A DNA stretch of 64,000 nucleotides, taken from the NCBI GenBank assembly GCA_038373865.1, contig JAXGGA010005562.1, positions 1 through 64,000 on the forward strand, in the 5' to 3' direction. The translations under genes were made by a program, and so were the position numbers. Of this stretch, positions 26,000 to 37,693 are shown in pieces. The DNA comes from Uloborus plumipes (lineage: Eukaryota > Arthropoda > Arachnida > Araneae > Uloboridae). Below the pieces are notes generated by a model that saw only the letters and a program-made list of their open reading frames with translations, searched no databases and was not told the DNA's origin. How positions within the stretch are numbered: the first letter of the stretch is position 1; each line of letters begins with the position of its first letter.

Positions 26000-26935
26000 T
26001 ATTGTTTAATAGTGTTACTGTCGTAATTGTTTAATTAATGATATATAATTTTAAGGAATAAATTATAATAACTTAAAAATAATGTTTGCTTTTTGTTATT
26101 TTCATATTCCCGCATCGTTCACAGCGCTCCATGCTTATTTCACGCATATACCACATTCTTACATACATACAATATACACATTCTACCGTACATACATACA
26201 TACTTACAATAAGTAAGCTATTTTTTGTCAACACTAGAAATTACTAGGAAATCTTTATATATAAAGATGACGGTGTTTGTTTGTTTGTTTGTTCGTTTGT
26301 TTGTTCGTTTGTAACCGCTGGCCAGAAGCCCCCACAGCACCTACGGACCTGAAACTTGACTCAAAAATTCGAACGTACCCCGCCCTCGTGCACCTCGAAG
26401 CCCAAATTTTTAATTTCGAATTAGTTATTTTTAAATTAATTAATTAGTCTCATTTTTGGTGTATCCGCCATAATTGAGGGGGGAAACCTCCCCCCACCCC
26501 AAAACATTATATATCGTTGGAAAGGATTTTTTTTTCTGAAAAAGAAAAGTTTTAGCACGTTTCTGTCCGTTAATTACGACAGGAGATATTAATTAATCAA
26601 ATTTAGTCAATTTTCAAGGCATAACTCTACGCAACACTGAAACACTAGAGCCATTTTCCATGCAAACTGCTCTTTCGTCTCTGAAGTTACAAAGTGGTTT
26701 AGATTTGAGTATAGAGTTAAGCCTTGAAAAGTGACAAAATTTGAATAATTAATATCTCCTGTTACTTACTTAACTTAATGTATTTCTGATTTATTTGGCG
26801 AATTGGGTTTTAAACTTTAACATGACTTAAAGTGGAATTTAAAGGGTTGTGAAGAGCATTTGAACTAAAGGATATAATAATTTTACTTCAGAGGGTTGGA
26901 GTGAATTTAAATTTATTCAGTTGACATCCTCAAAA

Positions 26936-27236
26936 TTCGGTGTTACCGAAAATGTCAGAATGGAACTATTATTGTTAAATATTTAGTGATGGCTATTCAG
27001 TTCCTCTTAGCATTTGGCGTCGTAAAGTTTGGCGACAATCGAGAAATTTACCAAACCTCCCAGACTGTGAAACCCTATTTTCTCCAAATCAAAGAAAAAG
27101 AAAACGCTCTGGGAAGGAACAGCAGTTGTTCGCAGTCTAAAGAGTATTTTATTGCATGTTTAAAACATGTGTTTAATGCCGCCATCACTAAATTTTCAGC
27201 AATAATAGTTCCATTCTGACATTTTCGGTAACACCG
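26936..27236. mobile_element. inverted-repeat MITE inside Helitron unit 2
   Basis: Duplicate of the element at 23872-24172, with the same terminal repeats and internal sequence. Confidence 0.75.
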
Positions 27237-27751
27237 TTGTTCAATTACCTTTCGTATTTGGCGTCGTAAAGTTTGGCAACAATCGAGAAATTTACCAAAC
27301 CTCCCATCCAGTGAAATCTTGCTTATTTGAGGGTCACTGTTAGATTGTAATCACTTCAAAGAGTTGGCGCGAAAGACATTATATTTCTTGCCTTTTAATG
27401 TTCACATTGAAATCATGGAAGAATGGTTGTGGCTGAGCTACCTGACGACAATCGGTTCCCTAAGTTAATCAATGTAGATTTGGCGACCAATTTTACATTG
27501 AAATTACGGTTAAATCTGTGAATTATATCAAATTTCGAGGGCAAAATTGCTGTGGTCGTTGAGAGCTTTCGAAAATCTTGGCTTTACAGTTGTGTCAAAA
27601 GTTCCATTGAAACGTAAAAATTTCGCTAAAAATAAATAAGTTCGTCACACACACACACGAAAAGAAGAAAAGTCTTAAGAGTGAGTTAAACTTTATTTAG
27701 TTAACTTCCTTTACATTTATTGCACGGGCATCGCCGTGCGGGTACTGCTAG

Positions 27752-27790
27752 TTATTTATATGGCAAAACAACGTTTGCCGGGTCAACTAG
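27752..27790 (+). mobile_element. orphan Helitron 3' terminus
   Basis: Hairpin ggcaaaacaacgtttgcc, then gggtcaaCTAG followed by T. This is a complete Helitron-type 3' end 39 bp beyond the end of unit 2. It probably belongs to the element whose 5' end is TCTAATATATAAAATTC. Confidence 0.75.
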
Positions 27791-27791
27791 T

Positions 27792-28980
27792 ATCACTATA
27801 TATTTCTCATAGTGTTAAACCGCATTCAGACTGATATCGCCTTGTAGACTGATGAAAATATCAACTGCTTTTAGAAAATAGAGACTTAAAAGAAAAAAAA
27901 AAAAGGTTATGAGTAAGCATTTTCATCGATTTCAAATACAAAATTCTTCGAATCACTTGTACAGATTAAACTATACTTGACGGAACAGAGCCACAAATAG
28001 ATTCTGCGGGATACTGCTCTGTCCAAACAAGAATATGTACGAATCAAAAAAAAAAAAAAAAGAATTGAAATTGCAGAAATTAGTCAAATATTTAAACGCA
28101 ACACGGACATTATTTCTGTATTATTCAAAAATTATTCAAGCAAGTAATGTGCCTTTAGTTAAAAAATTACTAACTTTAAATAAAAATAGAAAATAATAAT
28201 AATTAGGAAAACACGTTTTTATTTATAGTAAAAACTTACATAATTTTTTGTACAAGTTTTTATTTAGAAGAATTTCTTTTAATTTCTGAAAACCAAAACT
28301 CATCTCTCGTGCTTTGCTTTCTGCGTCGCATTTTGCATGTTTCAATCTTCACTCCATTTTTTTTTTTTTTTCAAAGATCTCACAAAATAGTTAAGTTTCT
28401 TCATTAAAAACGCTCATTTACATGTCTAGACTTTGGATTAGCCTGAAAGTTGTTTAAATCCAAGCAATAATTATGCAGATATTTAATTTTTCCTTGCGGT
28501 TTCTCATTCTAGAATATCGCAGACCATGATTAAAAATATTCAGATACAAACAATATTAATGAAGCACGAAATTTCAGCTTATTATTATAAAAATAGATTT
28601 TTGTCAGTTGTTTTTACACACATAAGTTCAGTTACTCCGAAAATTGTTTGCATTTTTTCTGTAAATATAAGCTTTTCAACCGTTATTGCTTATAATTTTA
28701 CAATTTTTTCTTTCTTTTTTTAATACTTTTTTACGTTAGAATAAAGGGTTGGTGATACAATTTTTCTGTATTTATTACTGCAGTTTGTGATTATAATCCT
28801 CGTCTTTGTCAAACTGTTTGAGAGAATCTGCTAATGGCTTTTGCCGGATAAGTGACTTTTTTCTTTGTAAGACAAACCACTTATTTAACTTCAAAAGAAG
28901 AAGAAAAAATCATGTTATGAGATCACGGTCAATTAATTCAGTTACACATAGAGACTGAAATTAAGAAGTTGCAAATGCTT
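27792..28980. other. AT-rich non-coding DNA
   Basis: Nothing recognised. Confidence 0.5.
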
Positions 28981-29420
28981 AACTAAAAAAGGGAGGGGGG
29001 AGAAAAAAAGAGAGAGAGGAAGAAACGGAAGATATATTAACGTGAAGAAGGAAACACAGGCAGATATCGGACTACGATTTTACTCTGTAATCTGCCCTAA
29101 TTCAGAACTGCATCCCGGGCAACCAGTTCCAGTGTTGTCCAATGCAGCAATCCTCCTCGCCTGCAGAAGTGCTCAAGATGTCAAATTGCAGAGAGCCGGC
29201 ACATGTGATGGAGCGGTGTAGACGAACCATGTGTTGTTTGGAATCTTGTGACAGGAACTATTCATAGGACCCGACTCCCAACAAATGGGAACAAGAAAAA
29301 CGGGCCCTGTCACTGTCCATCACTGAGCGAAACCTCTTTTAAGACCCGCCTCGCGTTCGAAAAGGGAAGGGAGGGAGAGAAAGACGTTTCTCTCTTCTCT
29401 CTGTTCCGAAATAGTGGAAA
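28980..29420. promoter_or_regulatory. GC-richer island, possible regulatory element
   Basis: After a purine-rich run (gagagagaggaag), the composition is balanced with gccggcac, cgggccctgtc and gcctcgcgttcg. Lies 3 kb upstream of the candidate fj start. Function unknown. Confidence 0.25.
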
Positions 29421-29687
29421 AGTATTCCAAGGGACCAGTCATCAGCGAAAATGTTGGATTTTTGGGAAGTATTCCGTTAAAATCGTTTTTAAGATTAAAG
29501 GAGATATTAGGTGAATGTCTGAAGAATGTATATCCAGATATGGTTTTAAGAAATTTCTTCAAATTTCAAATCTCATTTCTTATGAAGTATTCAACTTATT
29601 CAATGATCGATGTTTGACATGTTAAGAAACTTTCCGATTTTGCTTTAAGACGCGATTCTTTAAAATCAAAACTTAAAAAAACTTTAA

Positions 29688-30268
29688 CCCTTTTGTGTCC
29701 CTTTGGTCATATATAACCCCGATGTAATTTCTGTTTAACATATCTTGTCAATCAATTTGTTTTTAATGACATTTCGTGACTTTATTCTTGAAGTTTTTTA
29801 ATGCAAAATAATGCTATTATTTTGATTTTATTTCATTTTATTTTCCCCTAATTTGCATTTTTTACACATTTTTGAAGTCGCTGCCTCAGAATGAGAAAAA
29901 AAAAAGGGGGGGGGGGGCGTGACAACTTTTGTCCAAAAGAACTCTATAGAAAATGCAGCGAAAAATGTCATAAGTTTGAAATTCACTTGCAAAAATCATT
30001 TGTTTTAGGTCTGTAACAGTTGTAAATAAATCTGCAGTTATTGTGTGTTTTGCTTTAAAAGTATTGTTCTTAATGCAAAAGCTAAATTTTATTTAGATTG
30101 CCTCTTTTTATTTTTAATAATTAAAAATTGTGTGATCATTAAAAATTGTGTGAACTTAAAAAAATGCTTGTAACATTCGATAATTATAATAAATTAATGA
30201 AAAGAAACATAGGGGTCGCTTATAACTCCGGTCTTGAGTGCAATCAAATTGAGAGGGACCCACGAGGA
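29688..30268. mobile_element. piggyBac-like non-autonomous element in TTAA
   Basis: Flanked by TTAA on both sides (29684-29687, 30269-30272). Termini cccttttgtgtccct and agggacccacgagga are imperfect inverted repeats. Inner motifs tatataaccccg and aggggtcgcttataac are also inverted. No transposase. The family is inferred from TTAA and CCC ends. Confidence 0.6.
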
Positions 30269-30426
30269 TTAATGAACCTAAACTTACGAGCGCATTAAGG
30301 TATGCTGTATTTAAGCTGTTGACAGTTGAATTCTTTGTCCACTGAATCCCATCTCAGAGCAAACTGTCAAAGTTTTGCAGTTTTTTCAACAGAGTGAAGT
30401 GAAGGCGTAAATTTAATTGGATTCTA

Positions 30427-30769
30427 CACTAAAAAATGATTTTTTTTACAGTATTTTACAGCTAATTTTAGATTACTAAACTAAAAATTACTAATTTTAC
30501 AGTAATAATCTGTAATACTGTCAATTTTACAGTTAATATTACCGTACATTTTACTGTTTTAAACTAGAACCTCTGCTGCCAGTATTATGCTGTTGTTTCT
30601 GCAGTATAATATAGCTAAATTTTACGGCAATAAACTGTAAAATTACTAACTTTACAGTAAGAAACTAAAATGGCTAGTTTTACTGTATATTACTGTGCAT
30701 TTCAGTTCTAAATTGGAACCTCGACTGCCAGCATTATACTGTAAAAACAACAGTTCATTTTTTGCAGTG
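30427..30769. mobile_element. palindromic MITE, copy 3
   Basis: Left end cactaaaaaatga, right end ttcattttttgcagtg, flanked by TA both sides. Interior of ctgtaaaat/attttacag palindromes and the ggaacctcgactgccag block typical of the family. Confidence 0.85.
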
Positions 30770-31155
30770 TAATAGTCAATTTTCTTTTATTCCCAAAATA
30801 TTCATAACATGAAGACTTGATCAAGGTTTGATTTCATTTTATTCTACGTAAGATTTGACGCTTTATGTGTGTCTCCTTTGGTGTAAAGGACACAAAATCA
30901 GGTAAATGTTGACATTCGCCAGTGAATATCAACAATCGAGGAGAACTACATTAGCGAATGACCGAAAATGTAGTTATATTTTTGCACATTTATCAGTAAT
31001 TGTTTCCATTGACCATATATATCAGGTGTTTCACAATAAACAAATATATTTCTTACTAGCTTAGAGGACAAAATGTGGAAAAATGGAGCACTTTTTACAA
31101 TTTAGTTTTAATTGATTCATTAAACTTTACTATGGTTTTAAACAATAAGTCTCTA

Positions 31156-31365
31156 CCCTGCAAAAAATAAACTTGTTTTTACGCTATAATACCGGCAGCA
31201 GAGGTTCCAATTTAAAACTGTAAAATACACAGTAAGAGACTGTAAAATTAGCAGTAATGTAGAAATTACTGCTAATTTTACAGTTTATTACTGTGTATTT
31301 CACAGTGCTAAACAGGAACCTTTGCTGCCAGTATTATACTCTAAAAGCAAGCTTTTTTTTCAGTG
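31156..31365. mobile_element. palindromic MITE, copy 4 (short)
   Basis: Left end ccctgcaaaaaataaac, right end cttttttttcagtg, TA on both sides. It is 210 bp, shorter than its relatives, with the ggcagcagaggttccaattt and aggaacctttgctgccag inner inverted pair. Confidence 0.85.
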
Positions 31366-31367
31366 TA

Positions 31368-32189
31368 GTGATGTGAACAACTGTTTATTTTTCTTCAGCA
31401 GCATTTAAGTCATTACGGTTAATATAGTTTATAATTCTTAACAAAGAATTTAGATTAATATTGCTTATTACATGAAGCCACAATTGTATTAATTGTACGT
31501 TTAATTTGCCACTTTAAAAATTGCTTCCTATACTTTTTATTTTAAATAAAAATAATAGGGTTTGATCATTAATGATATTTTCGTTTTAATACGGAAATAA
31601 TGCGTTTTAAAGCGTCCAAGAAATCTTCTGTTAAAATCAGTCAAAAAACTACCTACAAATTTAGTTTTTTTTTTTTTTTTTTTTTTTAACAGTGTGATAT
31701 TTAATGTATGGGATATTATTTTTTCTATTTATTGTCATGGGGTTCATATCATTGGTATATTTAAAGAGTTTTCGTATAAAGCGCGTTGACGATTTCTTTA
31801 GTGATGGATGATCTAATCTTCGTGATGCATAATCTTCATGCATCATCTTTAGTGATGCATGATCTAATTAATTAGGTTTTATTGAGCAATTAAATATATG
31901 TGTGTGTGTGTGCGTACATGTGATAAATACAACAAAAAGAAAGAGAAACGCGTGAAAGTGAAAAAAAAAAAAAATCAGACAACCAGCAGAACTTTTTCTC
32001 TCTCTCCCTTCTGGCATTTAGACCTTATTGAAGAAAAAAAAGCTTACCCCAGACTTTTTTTTTTCATCCATGTCTATACACTTCCCCCTAGATAACAGGG
32101 GGCGCATTTTCCATTTTCTGAGAGTGGGGGGCAAAAGAAAGGGGGGCAAGTGAAAACCTCCCTCCTATCAGAGGGAGCTTTCCACTAAA
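31368..32189. other. AT-rich DNA with simple repeats
   Basis: T run 31667-31687, inverted pair ttagtgatg..gatctaat near 31798-31867, TG run near 31899. No gene seen. Confidence 0.5.
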
Positions 32190-32386
32190 TGACGGGAGTG
32201 GGTACGCGGGAGTATCTGTGTTCGGTAGAGTGTTCCTCGTCACGTTTCTACGTTATCAGGAAGCTGATAGTTAAGCATCGTGAACACCTCTTCGTAATCG
32301 ACTGCTACGGAGGGCCTCTTCGTCACTTGCGTCGAACGAGCGGAGGAACACAGTGATAATGGAACGTTTTCGAGCACTAGAAGGGT
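32190..32386 (+). promoter_or_regulatory. candidate fj transcription start / 5' UTR exon
   Basis: A GC- and CpG-richer patch in very AT-rich surroundings, ending in a possible donor (AGAAGG|GTAATG). An ATG in good context (ATAATGG) at 32359 opens only 26 nt before that donor. It cannot be the fj start, because its phase does not match 41443 and it stops within a codon of joining 40427. It would be a short upstream ORF. The tandem array begins at the same place, so the donor may instead belong to a repeat unit. Inference from composition and position only. Confidence 0.3.
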
Positions 32387-34690
32387 AATGATTGTGGGTA
32401 CTTTTTTATTCTGACGACCGTAATAACTGGTTTTTAGATAAATTTTATAGTCTGGGAGTTTTTGTTTGGCGTTTTATGGATATGTTCTCTTCTCATGCAT
32501 TGGTTTATTTTTGTTACTCTTTTCATTATTTTGTCCCTTAGTTTGTTTAAGTAATTTAATTTGTTGATCTACCAAATAGACAACTTAAATAAACTAATAC
32601 TTGTAAAACAAATGAGTAATTAATGTCAATACGAATATTTTTTTAATTAAAATAATGTTAACGACAATAACTGATTTTAGATAGGGAGAGTGGAAGAATT
32701 AGTCTGAGAGTTTTTTTCCTAAAGTGTTTTAACTATGTTCCCTTCTTAGGTTACATTCTTTTATTTTTAGCATGAATGTGTTCATTTTTTTTCACTGTCT
32801 TGTTCCTTTGTTAACAAAAATATTTATTTCATTTTATCAATTGAAATATAAAAATGTGTTTAATAATAGTAGTTTATTTAAAAGTATTGAAATAATATTA
32901 ATGAGTAGAAGTGATATTCACTAACGGAGGACTAGAAATTTTGTATGATTGTTGGTACTGTTTATTCTAACGATTATAATAACTGGTTTTAGACATAAAT
33001 TACAGCTTGAAACTTTTTTTTTTAGTGTTTTAGCTATGTTTTCTTCTCCAGAGTTTCGTCTAATTTGCGTTGATTTATTTCTGTTACTCTTTTAATTGTT
33101 TTGTTTCTAAGTTAGTATAAGTTATTTACTTTATTTCATTAATCTTTCAATATATTAATAAAATACATGTATAATGTATGACAAAATAAAATATTCTTAA
33201 TTAATGTAATTTTAACGACCATAAGAACAGGTTTTAAACAAAGTTTACAGCCTAGGAAAATTTCCCAAAGTACTTTAACTGCAAGTTTTCTTCTTTCAAC
33301 AGGCATTATTTTATTTTATCATGATTATGATTGTATTTATTCCTTTTACTGTTTTGTTCCTTAATTTAAAGATATACTTTTTTATTTTATTTTATGAATT
33401 ATAAAAATGAAATTAATAATTTATCTAAACTTATCTATTTAAACTGATGATCGAATTTATCTAAACTATTACATTGCTGGTTTTATATAAGTTTATAGCA
33501 TGGAAGTTTTTTCTTAGGTGTTATAAATATCTCTCGACTCCAAGTTTTTTTCAATACGCATTTTAAAATTTTTATTATGATTGTGTTCAAGCTTTCCCTT
33601 GTTTTGCCCCTTAGTTAACATAAAATATTTGTTTTATTTAAACAAATAATATTCGATATAAATGTATTTCATTATCATTGATATTATTTTATTTAAAAGA
33701 CTTAAAATAATATTAATTCGTAAAAGCGATATATACTGGAGGAGAACTCAAACGGTAACGATTGTTGATACTTTTTATTCGACAACAATAATAAATGGTT
33801 TTAAATAAATTTATAGTCTGGGAGTATTTTATTTTAGTATTATAGTTGAATGCTCTATTCTACGAGCTTCTTTCAGTTTTATTTTTGTCATGATTGTGTC
33901 CACTCTTTTCATTTTTTATTTCTTAGTTTATATTTATTACATTGATTTGATTAATTATTAAAATAAAGGGAAAATATTTTTTTACTAAAATATTTTATTA
34001 ATCAATATAATTTTAATAATCATAACAAATGATTTTCGATAAATTTCTTTTCTGGGAATTTTTTCTTAGTGCAGCAACTGTGTTTTCTTTTCCGAGTTTC
34101 TTTCGGTTAGCATTGTTTTATTTTCAATCATGATTATGATAAATTGTGAATTTTTATTTTTAATTACTCGTTTCGTTGTGCTGTTCCTTAGTTTATATAA
34201 ATTACTTTTTTTGTTTTAGTAATAAATAAAAAGAACTAATTAAGTAAATCGCGTAGTTAATGTAAACTAAAATATTTTATTGGTTAACATAATTTTAACG
34301 ATCATAATAATACATGTTATGTCTATTAGTTTTTTTTTCTCCGTTACTTTACTGGTGGAGTCTACTCCGAGTTTACTTTCAGACTATATCATAAATAATA
34401 TAGTCTGAAAGTTATTTCTTTAGGGTTTTTCCTATGTTTACTTCTACGAATTACACTGCTTTAATTGAAGTTAAAAACTTTTTTTAACTTCAATTATAGT
34501 TTAGCACAAAGTTTATTTGATGAATTTTCATTTACACTGCTATATTTTATCATGATAGGACTCCCCTGCTCTCCTCATTGTTTCGCTCCTTAGTTCACCT
34601 AAATAATTTATTTATTTTATTAATTAATATTCAAGCCCTTATAAAAATTATTAATATTATTTTATCAATTTTACTTTTAATTAATATCAA
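32387..34690 (+). repeat. degenerate tandem array of ~230-315 bp monomers in fj 5' intron
   Basis: Eight or nine diverged copies with anchors near 32411, 32661, 32971, 33225, 33465, 33781, 34012, 34297 and a partial one at 34401. Each reads roughly: aacgaccataataactggtt, then agataaatttatagtctggg, ttttcttagtgtttta, a gtttctttc segment, ttttatttttgtcatgattg, and ttgttccttagttta. Copies 1, 3 and 6 are also preceded by a shared prefix (actagaa..gtaatgattgttggtac). AT-rich and without coding potential. Confidence 0.8.
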
Positions 34691-36017
34691 TGGCAAATAT
34701 CTTGAGAAACACTAGAAAGCAACAGCAGAACTTTTATGGTCTATCTATAATAGAACTTTGTAGTTTGTGAAATCAGAAAGCTTTCGAAAAAAAAAATGGA
34801 TACTTTTAGGCTTTACAACTCATTTATTTTGCATTTTTACGCGGATTCTGTGATCGTAAATACTGCTAATACTTTATGAATCGCGAACTTGATCTTCAAT
34901 CTTTAACTTCTATGAATTGACATTTATTAAAGAACTGCAAAAATTTTGATTTTTAAATATCTGTCTGCATTTTGAAACTTGTGGTTCAGGTAAAGTTTGT
35001 TATTTAAGTGTATTTTATTCAAAGAAATAAGTAATCTTTTGTTTTAGTTACAACTTTAAAATCTCTTTGAATGTAATCCCATAATCTAAAACTAAAAAGA
35101 TTTGTAATAATATGATATTTTGCACAAGAAATACAACGTGTTAATTTCGTAATAAGTAGTCCTGAACACTTTAGCAGTACTTTTGCATACAATACATAAT
35201 TATTCTTCATATATTGTACAAGAATCGCTCTTATTAGTTAATTAAGAAAACATATGAATTCTCAATCATTCTGAAATCCAAACAATACGATGTGTTACAT
35301 TCTTTGTACAGAAAAGAGATTTTCTGTGAAATTTTTTAAAGATTTGAAACTTCCTAACTTTTGAAAAACATCTTACGATTTTTTCTGTGAGCAAAAGTAT
35401 ATCCATGCCGAATTTCGAGAAAATCGGACGTAAACTGTACATTTGTACTAGGAATAAACAACGATGCACTCGCACTCTTTTTTTATTTGTATTTATATAG
35501 TTTATTTTAAGACGTTTTCTTAAGATATTTTCTCTTCCGTAATTAATGCCGATTCCGCTTTTTAATTACTGCCAAACACAATCAAAATTAATAATAACTA
35601 TGTAAAGTTGATTCTGTTAATTAATAATGCTAACATACCTTTTTCAAGTAGGTTAACATTATTAATTATCAGAATTAATTAAGTTAACATACATATGTGT
35701 TATATTACTATATTTTCATCATTTAACATACTTAATCAAGCATACGTAAGTAGATTTTGAGTAACTAAAACTTTTCAAATAATACAGATTTTCAGAGCTT
35801 TTTGATTCAACTACATCAGTTTAAAAGCATTTTTAAAAGCTGAATACTTGTTTCAAACTGCTTTTACATTGGAGCATGCAAATTTGCAATGTGTAGAGCA
35901 GATGAGCGGTACATATACGATATTCTCTCTTAGTATTAAAACAAAAGTGAATACCATTTTTTTTAATTATTACTTTGTTTACAAAAATAAGGATGGTAAC
36001 ATATAAATATTGCCTGA
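34691..36017. other. AT-rich intron/upstream DNA with a hairpin
   Basis: Inverted repeat 35611-35634 / 35652-35675 (attctgttaattaataatgc and its complement) around a 17-bp loop. Otherwise nothing. Confidence 0.5.
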
Positions 36018-36025
36018 TTTGGAAT

Positions 36026-36195
36026 CAGGTCCGTCATTTAGGAGGGGGGGCAGTGGGGGTCAATTGCCCCCCCCCTGGCTTTGAGAAATCAATGTATTTA
36101 CATATAAGTGGGCGTGGTTTTTACTGTTTTCCGATGAAATTGCATTGTGTTTACACCCTTTGCCCCCCCTGGAAAAACTTGAAATGACATCCCTG
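36026..36195. mobile_element. 170-bp hAT MITE with perfect 8-bp duplication
   Basis: Ends caggtccgtcattt and aaatgacatccctg. TTTGGAAT flanks both sides (36018-36025, 36196-36203). Interior has a G run then a C run (aggaggggggg, gccccccccc). Related copies are at 37531 and about 60030. Confidence 0.88.
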
Positions 36196-36203
36196 TTTGG
36201 AAT

Positions 36204-37522
36204 TAACTTAAGAATAAATGCATCAAGATATTTGCAATTTTTCAGTGTTGTAATCAGAAAATCATATATTAATTTTATTTCATACTTTTTAGTGCGAACC
36301 GGGTTTATAGAAATAATTTTAAGGTTTAAAAAACATTTTATATTCATTAAAAACATTTATATTAAGCTATGAGTTGAGATACCTCGATGATTTTAAAGGT
36401 CTGTCTTTTTTATCTGTCTTTAATGGATAATAAAAAACAAGAAAGCGTAGAGTTTGGCTAAAATCAAGAAACTGACTGCTGTAGTAAAAAAGTTCTTCCA
36501 ATTAAATGAAGCACTTTACAGCCTAGGGAGAAAATCTTAATGAACAAATGCGTATCAACTAAAAAATAAGTCCCTCTGAAAAAGATTATAAATTAAGCTA
36601 TATTATACTTAAGTAAAGCTGTTTATGTCTAGGACACAGGCAAGTCTGTCTCTGCCCATTTTTTCACTCTCGTCTCGGCACCACAGGTGAATTAAAGACT
36701 GAACTCAGCAAGGGCCTTTTTTTCTTGTAGAGCAATGTAAATTATGATTATATTCGTTTAAATTCATTCTGAAATAGCTTCGTGGTTACGCCCGTCATCC
36801 TGTCCCATAAATTCATCCGTTCTCATAACTCATTTCCAACCTGTTGAAGATGGAGCTTCAAGTAATGTCCAACAAATACAAGAAATTTGTAGTGTACATA
36901 GTTGTACCTGAAAACATTATATTCCTCAATTAATGGTTGGTGCAATACTAATCGTTTACAATTACAGTTTTACAATTAGGAAAAACGCTACCTCGGATTA
37001 CTAAAAACTTGGATTGTCTGGAAAATTCTTTTGGCGGTAGAAACTTCACACTTTTTTCGCGACATCAGGACGTAAAATAAAATCAATTTCAAATCATTTT
37101 GCATATCAGTCATATCACATTATATTATTTCATTTTTTAATATATATCTAGCAGTCAAAAAATATTTCGTTATACTTGACGAGTGTTATTGACACCAACC
37201 TCTCAATACTTTTTTTGTAAATTTATTGCACGTACTAAAGGAAATTTTACAATAGCGGAAGATTCGTATTTTCATGTTATAATGCAAATCATCTTCTAAC
37301 TATTAACTGTATACATTAAAATTTCATTAATGTGCTACGAATTGACCGGAACCTCTGACTTTTGAGGTTCGGATTTTCGAGACTCTATTGCGCTCACAGT
37401 ATTTGCAGTTCTGAAAATTCTTTAATAATGAAAGTCTTTTCATAGTTGCATTAAAAATAATTACTGTACATAATTACTAGTAGTCACATACTCCCACAAA
37501 TATTGAAGTGCATTAAGGGCGC
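36204..37522. other. AT-rich intron/upstream DNA
   Basis: No gene or repeat recognised. Confidence 0.45.
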
Positions 37523-37530
37523 TGAAAGTG

Positions 37531-37685
37531 CTGGCCCGTCATTTAGGAGGAAAAGGAGCGTCTGTGGGTAATCAATGTATTTACATGAAAGTGGGTGTGG
37601 TTGTACTGTATTTTGATGCAGAATTTATATTGCCTTTGCCCCCCCCCCCACCCACCTATTGAAAAAATTCAAAATGATGGTTCTG
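37531..37685. mobile_element. hAT MITE, second copy of the 36026 family
   Basis: Shares cccgtcatttaggagg, aatcaatgtatttacat, agtgggtgtggtt and ctttgcccccc with the element at 36026. It is flanked by TGAAAGTG/TGAAAGTA (7 of 8), an ageing target duplication. Confidence 0.82.
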
Positions 37686-37693
37686 TGAAAGTA

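Larger units (their letters stand above)
24688..27751 (+). mobile_element. chimeric Helitron unit, copy 2
   Basis: Near-identical to copy 1 at an offset of about 3062-3064 bp, with single-base differences (for example at the T run in 25024-25033 and the G run near 25546). It ends CTAG at 27748-27751. The next 39 bp form another Helitron 3' end, so the last copy still sits in the remains of its host element. Confidence 0.85.

Noticed and set aside
32359..32384. ATG in good context as the fj start codon
   Set aside because: Its phase does not fit the acceptor at 41443 (stop within ten codons), and joining to 40427 stops at once. At most an upstream ORF.
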